A stretch of DNA of 64,000 bases from Saprospiraceae bacterium (lineage in GTDB: Bacteria > Bacteroidota > Bacteroidia > Chitinophagales > Saprospiraceae), in NCBI GenBank assembly GCA_028285545.1, contig JANQPA010000050.1, positions 169,251-233,250 of the forward strand, in the 5' to 3' direction. Position 1 is the stretch's first letter. Each line of letters begins with the position of its first letter. Positions 8,375 to 17,119 of this stretch are shown here, piece by piece. The notes beneath the pieces are model-generated. The model did no database searches. It was not told the DNA's origin and worked only from the letters and a program-made list of their open reading frames with translations. Both the position numbers and the translations under genes were made by a program.

Positions 8375-8925
8375 TATAAGTAAATTTGGATCAAGGTCAA
8401 GTTTATGGGGGGGGTGAAAAATGGGTAATTAATGGAACGGTATATTATTATTAGGGAATGGTATAATTCTTCATAAATTGTTCTTAATTAAGACTTTAGC
8501 ACTTCTTATTATAATTTTTTTTATGTTATGTTAAAACATATATTTGATAAAAAACCATAAGTTCTAAAGTGAAGAATTTTCCCTCTTTTTTAGCCCTATT
8601 TTACACCTAACAATTGCCTTGCAAAGTATTGTTAAAAAACGACAATTTGGTGGGGAGTGATAAACGGAATAGAGTACTTAATTCGTTCCGGTTTTATGTC
8701 AAAATAGGGGGGTGATTTAGCTTATAGATAGCATTTCAAATATTCCTTTCAATAAATTGCTTTTAGATAATCTGGAAGCAAGGTATTTGGAAGAAGAATA
8801 TAACCCTGGTAATTTACAAAAATGAAGTAGGGAGGAATGGATGGTCAAACCTATTGGGGTTAGGAGACCTATTTTGATATACGAAACCAAATAGTAAGGG
8901 TTTCCAAAAAATGAGATTTTTTTAT
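8375..8925. other. 551-bp gene-poor stretch with possible remnants
   Basis: No convincing gene. It holds a run of eight or more Gs near 8407 and a 22-nt string at 8668-8689 (AATAGAGTACTTAATTCGTT plus CC), of which 17 of the first 20 bases recur at 31025-31044. A forward reading of 34 codons (8721-8825, LIDSISNIPF... ending at TGA) looks protein-like but has no start codon and no family I recognise. Probably decayed sequence. Confidence 0.35.
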
Positions 8926-9840
8926 CTAGGAAATATCCTTAATGTTAGCTGTTCCTTTGATTTTGGAACTCACCAGATAAACACCTATAAAAATGAAAAC
9001 TCCGGCTAATAACTTAGTTGGTGTTAATTTTTCCATACCCAAGAAGAGAGAAAGAATGCTTGCAATCAGTGGTTGAAGGTACATATACGTACTTACAATC
9101 GAAGGAGATACATGTTTTAAGGCAAAATTATTAAAAAGGTAAGTAATAAAGGTAGTAGCAATAAGTACATAGGCTATTCCCAACCAGGTACCCTGTGAAA
9201 GCGTGTGCCACTGGGTCTCCAATAAAGGAGGTAAACCAAAGGGCATGATATAAAAGACACCAAAAGTAAACATCCAACTGGTTACCGTTATGGGATTGTA
9301 TTTCAGCATTAACTTTCTGCCAATTACTAAAAAGATGGAGAAAGAAATGGCATTGGTTAAAACCATAAGATCCCCTTTCAGACCCTCCAAGTTAAAAGAA
9401 ACCTTTTGGCCATAGCTGATTAGAAGAATTGCTCCTGCCGCCCCAATCAAAATGCCCGTTAATTTTCGTTTAGTGATGGCTTCACCAAGTAAAATTGAGG
9501 AAGCGACCAGAACCATAATAGGGTTAGAGGTCTGAATTAAGGAAGCATTAATTGGGGTGGTAAGTTGTAAGCCCATCAGAAAAAACATCTGGTTCAAAGC
9601 AATTCCTAATAAAGCCGCCAACATCAAAAGCCCTATATCCTTGCGCTCAATACGCTCCCGAACAAAAAGAAAGTGGAATAGCCAAAAAAGAATAAGACCA
9701 GTAAAGCCCCTTAGCATCACCAGGGCAAGAGGAGATACCGTTTGCCCATCGCCCATTACCTCTTTAGCAATAATATAATTTGCTCCAAAAATGAGTGATA
9801 CACAGAATAAGGCTAGATGTGCTTTAATATGGGTGTTCAC
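8926..9840 (-). CDS. EamA/DMT-family transporter
   Basis: A 304-residue inner-membrane protein with about ten membrane helices in two homologous EamA halves. The first half opens with CVSLIFGANYIIAK, the second with FSIFLVIGRKLM. The SLIQTSNPIMVLVASSILLGE stretch is the typical end of the first repeat. Family members export or import metabolites such as amino acids; the substrate cannot be read from sequence. It appears to be monocistronic on the reverse strand. Confidence 0.9.
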   Translation of the reverse strand: MNTHIKAHLALFCVSLIFGANYIIAKEVMGDGQTVSPLALVMLRGFTGLILFWLFHFLFVRERIERKDIGLLMLAALLGIALNQMFFLMGLQLTTPINASLIQTSNPIMVLVASSILLGEAITKRKLTGILIGAAGAILLISYGQKVSFNLEGLKGDLMVLTNAISFSIFLVIGRKLMLKYNPITVTSWMFTFGVFYIMPFGLPPLLETQWHTLSQGTWLGIAYVLIATTFITYLFNNFALKHVSPSIVSTYMYLQPLIASILSLFLGMEKLTPTKLLAGVFIFIGVYLVSSKIKGTANIKDIS

Positions 9841-9961
9841 GTATTTGAAGGTTGTGACTTAATGGAATTAAGCCACGAAAATACGTTTTTTTAATTGGAG
9901 GGTCATTGCTTAGATCAATAATTATGATCGGAGGCAAGGTAAGTTTTTAGGCTATAAATAT

Positions 9962-10411
9962 TTAATCTTTTTTACCATCGTTATTATTGTTCAGGCGGTT
10001 GTTTTTTCTCCTTTCCCTAAGGTTCTTTACAAGTTGTAGATTAAATTCTCTTTCCGCTTTTTTAAATAACATAATTTTTCGGGGAGTGAGAAATTTTTTC
10101 ATATCCTGATAAAATTGTTTTTTCAGGTTCAGAATTTTTTCTTCCATGATAAAATTCCCTTCTATAAATTGTTCTGCCTCGGCATCCGAAATAGTAAGCA
10201 AATTTCCCTTAAACTTATACTCACTACGTATAGCCTTGTCTTTTTGATCGAATTGATTGTAAAGAGGCCAAAACTTTTCGGACTCTTCAGGTGTAAAACC
10301 CACTCGATTGGTGATATAAGCCACCTTCATAGCCTGAACCCGGCCTCCATTTTGTCCTAACATGGCAAATGAAGTAAATAATAAGGCTAGAAATAACAAA
10401 CCTTTTTTCAT
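9962..10411 (-). CDS. Periplasmic protein of ECF-sigma cassette (CpxP/Spy-like)
   Basis: I start at MKKGLLFLALLFTSF (149 residues) because this gives a clean signal peptide ending near LGQ; an ATG 60 bp upstream would bury it. The mature protein is helical and charged (FTPEESEKFWPLYNQFDQKD, then LNLKKQFYQDMKKFLTPRKI), resembling small Bacteroidota proteins annotated as sensors of ECF sigma factors and distantly Spy/CpxP. It is the third gene after the sigma factor and the single-span protein. A sensor or chaperone role in the envelope is inferred from position. Confidence 0.75.
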   Translation of the reverse strand: MKKGLLFLALLFTSFAMLGQNGGRVQAMKVAYITNRVGFTPEESEKFWPLYNQFDQKDKAIRSEYKFKGNLLTISDAEAEQFIEGNFIMEEKILNLKKQFYQDMKKFLTPRKIMLFKKAEREFNLQLVKNLRERRKNNRLNNNNDGKKD

Positions 10412-10442
10412 TGCGATACGATTTTGTGCATTTAAAATTTGA

Positions 10443-10997
10443 TCAAAATAATTCTTCAAGATCTTCCGCATCCATTTCCTCTATCATTTGATCTAAATAT
10501 TGATCGATCTCCTCTGCTCCAACCACCTCTGCAGGAAGAAGGCTAATATTACTATTTTCATGAGCTAATTCCTTGAAAGTTTCTTCATCAAAGGTCTCCA
10601 GGTTATCATCAATGTAATTTTGAATTTCTTCCACACTCAAAGAGGCAAAGCTTAAATTATCAACAGCAGTCTGGTCAGGGCCTGAAGGATAGAGAATCCA
10701 GGCCGCAACTGCCAAAATGACCACAGAAGCCAAGCCAATAACTAATCTTGATTGAAATAATAGGGCCAGCTGATCCTGAAAGGCCTGGACAATGAAATTT
10801 AAATTCCAAATATCCTTTTTCTGAGGACTTTCTGCAGTTTCCTGCTTCAACTGTTCCAAAACCTGGTTCGAAAAATTATTAAAATAATGATCCGGAACCT
10901 TAAAGGGGCTGTCTTTCTCTTTCATTTTATATAAAAATGGAGAAATCTCTTTCAGCTCATCCCGTATTTCTTGTTTCCTGTCTCTTTGCTTATCCAT
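10443..10997 (-). CDS. Putative anti-sigma factor, single-span membrane protein
   Basis: A 184-residue protein with a charged cytosolic N-terminus (about 1-85, including FKVPDHYFNNFSNQVLEQL), one membrane helix (about 86-104, VIGLASVVILAVAAWIL) and an acidic outer domain ending in DAEDLEELF. The VPDGYF-like motif is common in Bacteroidota membrane proteins encoded after ECF sigma factors. It starts 16 bp after the sigma gene. Anti-sigma function is inferred; no zinc-binding ZAS motif is visible. Confidence 0.72.
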   Translation of the reverse strand: MDKQRDRKQEIRDELKEISPFLYKMKEKDSPFKVPDHYFNNFSNQVLEQLKQETAESPQKKDIWNLNFIVQAFQDQLALLFQSRLVIGLASVVILAVAAWILYPSGPDQTAVDNLSFASLSVEEIQNYIDDNLETFDEETFKELAHENSNISLLPAEVVGAEEIDQYLDQMIEEMDAEDLEELF

Positions 10998-11013
10998 ATA
11001 AGCTTAATTTTAT

Positions 11014-11580
11014 TTAAATCTGGACCTCCCTAAAGTGGTTTTCAATTTTTTTGACCGCATGATGGTAGGAGGCCTTTAATCCACCAACGGAGGTATTTAA
11101 AACCTGAGAAATATCCTTGTAGGACATTTCTTCAAAATAACGAAGGTTAAATACTATTCTTTGCTTTTCCGGCAATCGCTTAAGGGCAACCTGAAGTTGA
11201 ACCTGGATTTCATCTCCGTCAAAATATTGATCTGCCTTTAAAGTGTTTGCCAGCAGGCCTTCCGCTTCATTTATGGAATCAGTTCCTTTTCTTTTCTTTT
11301 TATTAATAAAAGTAATGGCCTCGTTAGTAGCTATCCTGTAAAGCCAGGTATATAATTTTGATTTTCCTTCGAATCTTTGAATGCTTTTAAAAACCTTTAT
11401 AAAACAATTTTGAAGAACGTCATTGGTGTCATCGTGATCCAGCACCATCTTTCGAATATGGTGATAGAGTCTTTCCTGATACTTTTCCATTAACAAACGA
11501 AAACCCTTTTCAGCGCTTTGCTTCCTTTGGATTAGTGAGAGGATCTTTTCATCTGATATTTCTACAAATGATGGACGCAA
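11014..11580 (-). CDS. ECF-family RNA polymerase sigma factor
   Basis: A 188-residue sigma-70 family protein of the extracytoplasmic-function type. Region 2 is at about 25-95 (HDDTNDVLQNCFIKVFKSI, then LYTWLYRIATNEAITFI). Region 4 is at about 125-185 (LPEKQRIVFNLRYFEEMSYK and the recognition helix SVGGLKASYHHAVKKIE). It leads a three-gene reverse operon with a membrane protein and a small secreted protein. A 7-bp inverted repeat lies just upstream (11597-11620). Confidence 0.93.
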   Translation of the reverse strand: MRPSFVEISDEKILSLIQRKQSAEKGFRLLMEKYQERLYHHIRKMVLDHDDTNDVLQNCFIKVFKSIQRFEGKSKLYTWLYRIATNEAITFINKKKRKGTDSINEAEGLLANTLKADQYFDGDEIQVQLQVALKRLPEKQRIVFNLRYFEEMSYKDISQVLNTSVGGLKASYHHAVKKIENHFREVQI

Positions 11581-11596
11581 ATTTGTTCTTTTAGCT

Positions 11597-11620
11597 CTTT
11601 GACTACTCCAACTGTCAAAG
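11597..11620 (-). promoter_or_regulatory. Inverted repeat upstream of ECF sigma gene
   Basis: CTTTGAC (11597-11603) and GTCAAAG (11614-11620) form a 7-bp dyad with a 10-nt spacer, 17 bp upstream of the sigma start codon. The site could be an operator or part of an autoregulated promoter. The assignment rests only on symmetry and position. Confidence 0.35.
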
Positions 11621-11666
11621 GTTTAATTGATTATGAAAAAAAATAAGAATTTCTATTAAAAACATC

Positions 11667-11698
11667 ATTCCAACTTCCCCCTTCCGACTTCCCCCTTC
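11667..11698. repeat. Heptamer array, GGAAGTC/GGAAGGG family (reverse orientation)
   Basis: Read on the reverse strand it is GGAAGGG, GGAAGTC, GGAAGGG, GGAAGTT in strict 7-nt phase. The same alternating pattern occurs on the forward strand at 41902-41937. It abuts the TAG stop (11699-11701) of the potassium channel gene. I saw no complementary arm. Confidence 0.6.
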
Positions 11699-12646
11699 CT
11701 AAGGTTCGTAAACTGCATTAATTTTATCCAAATCCAAAATGGTGGTGGAGCCATCCGGGAAATACATACCTTCGAATTTTTTATTCCACAGAATTTCACT
11801 TGCCGTATACGAACTATTGGTGTTTACCTGCTGAGCAAAAGTTTCATCATAGGCCTTGATTTGAATGATAAATTCAACATTCATTTTTAAAACCTGCTCA
11901 TGACTCAATTCATACAAAGGGCTTTCTTCATCTATTGGATGAACGATGGTCCAATTTAAGGGGAGCATTGCAATCTTATCGCGCTCTAATGAGAGGGTGG
12001 TAAACCTTCTTTTTTTCTCACCATCAATTTCCTCTATCCAGGTCATTGCAACTTTGGCTTCTACATCAATGATATTATTGTTGCGCTGATTTGCTATCCT
12101 AAACTGAAAACTGGTGATGTCCTGATAGGGTGCCATAATGGCAATTTTGCTATAAATTAATTGAGCCCTGGGTTTAGAAAACCTGGAAAAGAATAATCCT
12201 GTGGCTAAGGCAAAGGACATCAAGCCTACTAAGGCCACCAAAGAGGCCAAAAAATCCGCCATAAAAGTATCCGGATTTAAAGCTCCGTAACCCACCGTAG
12301 TAAAAGTCTGGACGCAAAAGAAAAAAGCAGTTCCAAAATCTTCAAAAAAATTTGTCCGCTCAATTCCTGCAAGGCCATCTACTCCTATGATAACAAAACC
12401 CAAAGCAAATAAGGCATTGACCACAAAATAAAAGCCCCCGACGATCAGGAAAAACTTAGGCCATGACATTTCCACCAACCATAAGTAAGGAGCCCAAGAG
12501 TGGGCCCCATTGCGTTCAATATTGAATGTCCCATCCTTATTTACCAGTCGTGTACCTGCGGTGGTCATCTTAGTACCAAAGCCCAGGTCATTATCATCTG
12601 GTTTTCGATTGCGAAAGAAGGGAGAAGTTAAATCGGAAATTTTCAT
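11699..12646 (-). CDS. Inward-rectifier-type potassium channel (KirBac family)
   Basis: A 315-residue protein with two membrane helices (about 64-90 and 131-155) around a pore loop carrying the K+ selectivity filter TVGYG (residues 117-121). A C-terminal immunoglobulin-like cytosolic domain follows (about 160-310: QLIYSKIAIMAPYQ, ANQRNNNIIDVEAKVAMTW, WTIVHPIDEESPLYELS). The length and layout match prokaryotic Kir channels. It should allow K+ flow gated by lipids or ligands. Monocistronic. Confidence 0.93.
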   Translation of the reverse strand: MKISDLTSPFFRNRKPDDNDLGFGTKMTTAGTRLVNKDGTFNIERNGAHSWAPYLWLVEMSWPKFFLIVGGFYFVVNALFALGFVIIGVDGLAGIERTNFFEDFGTAFFFCVQTFTTVGYGALNPDTFMADFLASLVALVGLMSFALATGLFFSRFSKPRAQLIYSKIAIMAPYQDITSFQFRIANQRNNNIIDVEAKVAMTWIEEIDGEKKRRFTTLSLERDKIAMLPLNWTIVHPIDEESPLYELSHEQVLKMNVEFIIQIKAYDETFAQQVNTNSSYTASEILWNKKFEGMYFPDGSTTILDLDKINAVYEP

Positions 12647-12676
12647 AAAGAATGAAGTATGAATTTGGTATTTAGA

Positions 12677-15004
12677 TCAGAGCCTGCCTTTATGTCTAAA
12701 TATAAGCATCATGATACAGATTAATAGTACCGCCGCCGCTGCACCTACTTGTATCCACCATTCTTGCCGAGCCCTGATACTGCTGTGAACAAAGTAAGGA
12801 TTTCCTGCATTAGGTGACCCTGGGCCAATATTGATGACCCAGTTTTCGGAATCTCCATTATTAAGAGTGGGAAGGAGCAAATCGAGTGTGAAATTAGAAT
12901 CTAGAGGCTCAAGTTCATAAGAAACGCTATCTACCATAGCATTACGGTTGGCAAACAAGCCGATTTTTTCGTGGACTTTATTCAATCCAAAAGGCATGCC
13001 GCCCACCACATTATAGACCTGAGGAAAAGAATGAACAAAATTTAAGGAATCCTGACAAATGACAAGATAATCCCTTGGGCTTATTTTGGCATTCGGAATC
13101 TGCCATTCATTTTTACTATCTGTGAGAATCCAATTTCTTAAAAATACCGTTTCATCGCTTTGGTTATAGAGTTCGATCCAGTCTGAGGCTTTTCCCCCTT
13201 TAGGACAGATTTCATTAATAATTACCTTATCTGCAATAGGATGAATATAGGGTTCAAAGACGGCCCGTACCTGGTAAAAATTGTCTGTTAGTTCCAATTG
13301 AAATTCCTGAACAGAAGAATGGATGTCAATGCCTTCCCAGTGGGAAAAGCGATAACCATAATTAGGAACGGCTTTTATTCTGATGGGGTAATTTTCAAAA
13401 TAACGCCCTCTGTATGCCTGAGTTCCAGCTTTTACATTATTATTGATTAAGATATGCCCCCCTTCATTGCTTTTTACCTCTATCCAGGAGGTCGGACCTG
13501 TCTCAAAACGTTCTTCCAGCATTTTCCAAACATAATGAGGTCTACTCCTGGCAAAGGTCCTCATAATCTGAACTTCATTTTCCCATCTTTTATCATTTAG
13601 GTTCCACCGTTGTAGATGCCGGGAAATTTCAGGGCGATATTTTTCATAAAAATCATTAAGTCTCGATTCTACTCTTGAGGTGCTGAAAGTAGTGTTGAGA
13701 TGATCGGCAAATGTATTGACAAAATCTTTTTCAAAAGACTTGCTTTCTAGTAATTTTCTTAATAAAAAGGTGCTCCAGGGAGGGTTAGGCCAACTGGGGC
13801 CATCTGTAGAGGTGTGAAAATCCAAGGTGTTAAATTGATATCCTTCCCTGTCGTGAAGACCAAAACCCCAATCGGTATCAAAAAGAATCCATCTCCACCG
13901 GCCTCCTTCCGTTCGGGATCTCCAGAATTTTATGTTACCTCCTGCATCCCGGTTATCAAAATAGATTTGGGCAATTTGTAATTGCAGGAAGTTTTTAATT
14001 TCCATCTGTCCATCAACGTGGGCATAATGAGAGGGATCATCTAACTGATAAGCTTCCAAGTATTTTAACAAATTGCGGTAGTGCCGCATCGATCCTTTTT
14101 TTAGAGTCATAAAGTGTTCAATCAAATCGATATTTTCCCTGTCGACTCCGGCGTGATCCTCAATAAAATATTTGTTAACCTTTTCTCGAATATTATAGAT
14201 TCCCCAATATTTTCCATTTATATAAACATGGGCAGGCTCTGAATCTTGTTTCTCGATATCCCATTCATCTACAAGTGAGGTCATAAACGCATCTCTGAAA
14301 TGCGACTTACTCCAATCACTTCCACTGTTTCTTAGTACCAAAAATTTAAAGGATTTTAAACCTTTTTTTCCGAAAAAACGATGGCGGAAGCGCTTTTCTC
14401 CATACTCGTTCCTGGAAATAAGAGCTAAAGATTTTTGGGGAAAAAGCCGACTCATTCCTCCAAATAGACGTAAACCGCATTCGCTATTATATACCATTCG
14501 ATCCTCAGGGTCAAAAATATCACAATGAATACTAAATTCATTCCTGTTCCAAAAATTAGCGCCTTCCTTGGATAATAAGGAATCATTGGCACGAGCTCCC
14601 TGCATAAAAAGCCCTTCATCAGGGTCAAAGAGTGTACTTGAAGAGATGGCAATGGAAATAGTTGGAAAATGACTGATGGGTTCATTTATTAAATAACTGT
14701 GGCCATAAAGTTTTCCAAATTTCCCCGGTTCATAGGCGATCGCCCGAACTACCAGGCTGGAATCTATTTGAATCGGACCGCGATACACTTTTGAATATCG
14801 GCTGGGCCTGCTGCCATTAGTGGTGTAGTATATTTTGGCATTTTTGCTTGAAAATAGGGTTAATTCAATCGGCTCCTCATAAAATCCTCCCTCCATAGAG
14901 AAAATTATTTCTGGTCCCGGATCTTTTAATTCTTCCTGCGCTGCCATCGGAAGTAAACAACAGAAGCCGATACCCATCAAACATATCCGTAGTAAATATT
15001 TCAA
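12677..15004 (-). CDS. CotH-family surface protein with chitobiase-like and lamin-tail domains
   Basis: A 775-residue protein. It has a signal peptide (1-22), a chitobiase/hexosaminidase C-terminal-type beta domain (about 33-105, IYYTTNGSRPSRYSKVY), and a CotH kinase-like domain (about 110-500) with GLRLFGGMSR, the KSLALISR lysine and the metal-binding LFDTDWGFGLHD (D376, D378). A lamin-tail domain follows (about 600-705, IINEICPKGGKASDWIELYN), and a C-terminal membrane helix (about 750-768) with a basic end. CotH proteins are atypical protein kinases; surface phosphorylation or matrix binding is inferred. The C-terminal helix replaces the usual T9SS signal. Confidence 0.88.
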   Translation of the reverse strand: MKYLLRICLMGIGFCCLLPMAAQEELKDPGPEIIFSMEGGFYEEPIELTLFSSKNAKIYYTTNGSRPSRYSKVYRGPIQIDSSLVVRAIAYEPGKFGKLYGHSYLINEPISHFPTISIAISSSTLFDPDEGLFMQGARANDSLLSKEGANFWNRNEFSIHCDIFDPEDRMVYNSECGLRLFGGMSRLFPQKSLALISRNEYGEKRFRHRFFGKKGLKSFKFLVLRNSGSDWSKSHFRDAFMTSLVDEWDIEKQDSEPAHVYINGKYWGIYNIREKVNKYFIEDHAGVDRENIDLIEHFMTLKKGSMRHYRNLLKYLEAYQLDDPSHYAHVDGQMEIKNFLQLQIAQIYFDNRDAGGNIKFWRSRTEGGRWRWILFDTDWGFGLHDREGYQFNTLDFHTSTDGPSWPNPPWSTFLLRKLLESKSFEKDFVNTFADHLNTTFSTSRVESRLNDFYEKYRPEISRHLQRWNLNDKRWENEVQIMRTFARSRPHYVWKMLEERFETGPTSWIEVKSNEGGHILINNNVKAGTQAYRGRYFENYPIRIKAVPNYGYRFSHWEGIDIHSSVQEFQLELTDNFYQVRAVFEPYIHPIADKVIINEICPKGGKASDWIELYNQSDETVFLRNWILTDSKNEWQIPNAKISPRDYLVICQDSLNFVHSFPQVYNVVGGMPFGLNKVHEKIGLFANRNAMVDSVSYELEPLDSNFTLDLLLPTLNNGDSENWVINIGPGSPNAGNPYFVHSSIRARQEWWIQVGAAAAVLLICIMMLIFRHKGRL

Positions 15005-15084
15005 GCGCTAAATTTTTGTGTGTACAATATATTGCTTTTCTTGCTAGAGATGCTATTTTAGCCAGCAATCCTTAAACAATCATT

Positions 15085-15630
15085 ATGCTGAGTTTTTTAA
15101 GTAAACTAATTTTAAAGGCTTTTGGATGGAAAATTGAGGGTAAGTACCCTGATAATGTGAAAAAATTTATCATTGCCGTTATTCCTCATACCTCCAACTG
15201 GGATTTTATCCTTGGTTTACTTGTACGTAAAGCATTAAAAAAAGATATCAAATTCTTAGGAAAATCCTCTCTTTTTAAACCTCCCTATGGGTGGTTGTTT
15301 CGCATGCTGGGAGGCTATCCTGTGAATAGAAAGAAAAGCACCAAACTGGTAGACGCTGTAGTCGATATCTTTAATAAAAAGGAATCATTCGTAGTTACCC
15401 TGGCTCCTGAAGGTACTCGCAGTAAAGTTGAGCGCCTCAGAACAGGATTTTATTATATTGCTTTAGGTGCCAAAGTGCCCATCCTATTAACTGCCTTTGA
15501 TTTTGAAAAAAAAGAAGTAAGGTTTATGGAACTTTTCTATCCGGAAGGAAATAAAGAAAAAGACCTGCAACATATCCGGGACGCCTTCACCGGAATTAAA
15601 GGTAGAAATCCAGAAAAAAGTTTTTCATAA
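15085..15630 (+). CDS. Lysophospholipid acyltransferase (PlsC-like)
   Basis: A 181-residue protein with the acyltransferase HX4D motif as HTSNWD (block I), FLGKSSLFKPPYGWLFRMLG (block II) and APEGTRSKVERLRTGFY (block III). The short form without membrane helices is common in Bacteroidota and is annotated as 1-acyl-sn-glycerol-3-phosphate acyltransferase. It probably acylates a lysophospholipid or another membrane alcohol. Divergent from the CotH gene, sharing an 80-bp upstream region. Confidence 0.9.
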   Translation: MLSFLSKLILKAFGWKIEGKYPDNVKKFIIAVIPHTSNWDFILGLLVRKALKKDIKFLGKSSLFKPPYGWLFRMLGGYPVNRKKSTKLVDAVVDIFNKKESFVVTLAPEGTRSKVERLRTGFYYIALGAKVPILLTAFDFEKKEVRFMELFYPEGNKEKDLQHIRDAFTGIKGRNPEKSFS

Positions 15631-15637
15631 GGTCAAA

Positions 15638-15730
15638 GGTAACTACCTCCGGTAATCAGGGAAGTAAAAGGTAGAAAGTAGAATGACCATATTCCCTTCC
15701 CACTTCCTACTTCCGAATTCCCCCTTAATT
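15638..15730. repeat. Heptamer element with GGTAACTACCTCCGGTA module
   Basis: A 29-bp module at 15638-15666 (GGTAACTACCTCCGGTA, then ATCAGGGAAGTA) runs into 7-mers GTAAAAG, GTAGAAA, GTAGAAT. A pyrimidine-rich complementary arm follows (about 15691-15726). The same module, inverted and 28/29 identical, ends the element at 38397-38505. It starts 8 bp after the acyltransferase stop. Confidence 0.65.
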
Positions 15731-15880
15731 ATCCCCCTTTTTGAGGATGTTTCTACATTTTTTTATCACCAATTTTACCTCTTAGCAAACCAATTACACA
15801 ATCTGAGGTTTTGATTCCATTGAAAAGAGTAAAAATTAGAGGCTGAATAAAGTTTAAGCTTATTAAAATAATTTATTAAG

Positions 15881-16000
<120 letters not shown>

Positions 16001-16072
16001 AATTGAGGGTGGAACAGCCTATGATCGTTTTAAATCTGTAATTGTCATATTCCTCATAATTAAACAAAAAAG

Positions 16073-16912
16073 ATGAAGGCCAGAATTTTTTACCTATTTG
16101 CTTTTTTAAGTGTTGCACTTTTTATTTTCAACAGTAATTCGAGTGGTGCCGGAGCCGTCCAAAATGCCGACCGTACAGGTTCTCCTGTGGGTTCTGGCAG
16201 TTGTGCTACCTGTCATTCAGGTGGCGATTTTGGAACCAATGTATCGGTCAGCCTCCTAAAAGATGGTGAAACCATCACCCAATATCAACCAGGTGAAACT
16301 TATACTTATCGGGTTACCATTAATGCCAGCAACAATCCATCTGCTTTTGGATTTCAAACTGTTGCCTTATTGGGTTCCGATAATACTAATGCAGGGCAAT
16401 TTGGTAGTCCTCCCAGCACCACTCAGGTTACAACATTGGATAGCCGCCAATATTTCGAACATGCGGCTCGCCAGACTTCAGGAACCATAGAAATAGAATG
16501 GACTGCTCCCGCCGAAGGCTCCGGAGATGTCAAAATTTATGCAGTTGCTAATGCTGTGAATAATAATAGCTCTACTTCTGGTGATTCCCCCGCAATGCTT
16601 AATGAACCACTTACCATCAGTGAGGCAGTTGTGAGCAGCATTTTTAATGTAGATCGTTTATCTGTAAATCTGCAACTTTATCCTAATCCTACTACAGATT
16701 GGTTAAATATGGAAGTGAACGGAGCAAGTACAGGCGCTTACCAAATGCAGATTATTGATATTAGTGGCAAAGTACTGTTAAGACAAGATTTAGATATTTC
16801 AGAAAAACAATTTGTCAAAGGTTTTAGTGTATCTACCTTTCAACCTGGACAATATTTCTTAAGACTAACGGATGGGCAGGCTGTAGCCAGTCAGGCCTTT
16901 TTGAAAAAATAA
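16073..16912 (+). CDS. T9SS-secreted protein, choice-of-anchor V type, with CxxCH motif
   Basis: A 279-residue protein with a signal peptide (about 1-28) and an N-terminal GSPVGSGSCATCHSGGDFG segment containing a c-haem-like CATCH motif. A beta-rich domain follows (about 60-185; the AFGFQTVALLG and GSGDVKIYAVANAVN phrases are typical of choice-of-anchor V/Reeler-like proteins). The C-terminal type A sorting domain is at about 200-279 (LQLYPNPTTDWLNMEV, IIDISGKVLLRQDL, GQYFLRLTDGQAV). It should cross the outer membrane by T9SS. Haem binding is possible but not proven. A close paralogue lies 207 bp downstream. Confidence 0.88.
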   Translation: MKARIFYLFAFLSVALFIFNSNSSGAGAVQNADRTGSPVGSGSCATCHSGGDFGTNVSVSLLKDGETITQYQPGETYTYRVTINASNNPSAFGFQTVALLGSDNTNAGQFGSPPSTTQVTTLDSRQYFEHAARQTSGTIEIEWTAPAEGSGDVKIYAVANAVNNNSSTSGDSPAMLNEPLTISEAVVSSIFNVDRLSVNLQLYPNPTTDWLNMEVNGASTGAYQMQIIDISGKVLLRQDLDISEKQFVKGFSVSTFQPGQYFLRLTDGQAVASQAFLKK

Positions 16913-16923
16913 TACCTTTAGCT

Positions 16924-16948
16924 ATTGTGGTGCTTTTGGCACCACAAT
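16924..16948 (+). terminator. Stem-loop after T9SS protein gene
   Basis: A 10-bp stem (ATTGTGGTGC / GCACCACAAT, arms 16924-16933 and 16939-16948) with a TTTTG loop lies 11 bp after the stop codon, with TTTTT further downstream. Probable intrinsic terminator. Confidence 0.5.
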
Positions 16949-17119
16949 GGCAATGTATGTTTTTAGTATTCCCCCTTAATTTCAATTAAAACTCCTCTAA
17001 GAAGCCTCAATCCGGACAATTATTTTCTTTTAAGTTTTCTAATTTTATAATCCATCTCACCTAATTGTTAGCATGGGGCCGTCTCTAAACAATTGCTTCC
17101 TGAATTTTAAATTGAAATT

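Noticed and set aside
8721..8825. 34-codon forward stretch LIDSISNIPF...
   Set aside because: Protein-like in appearance, but no start codon, no recognised family and too short to support as a remnant.
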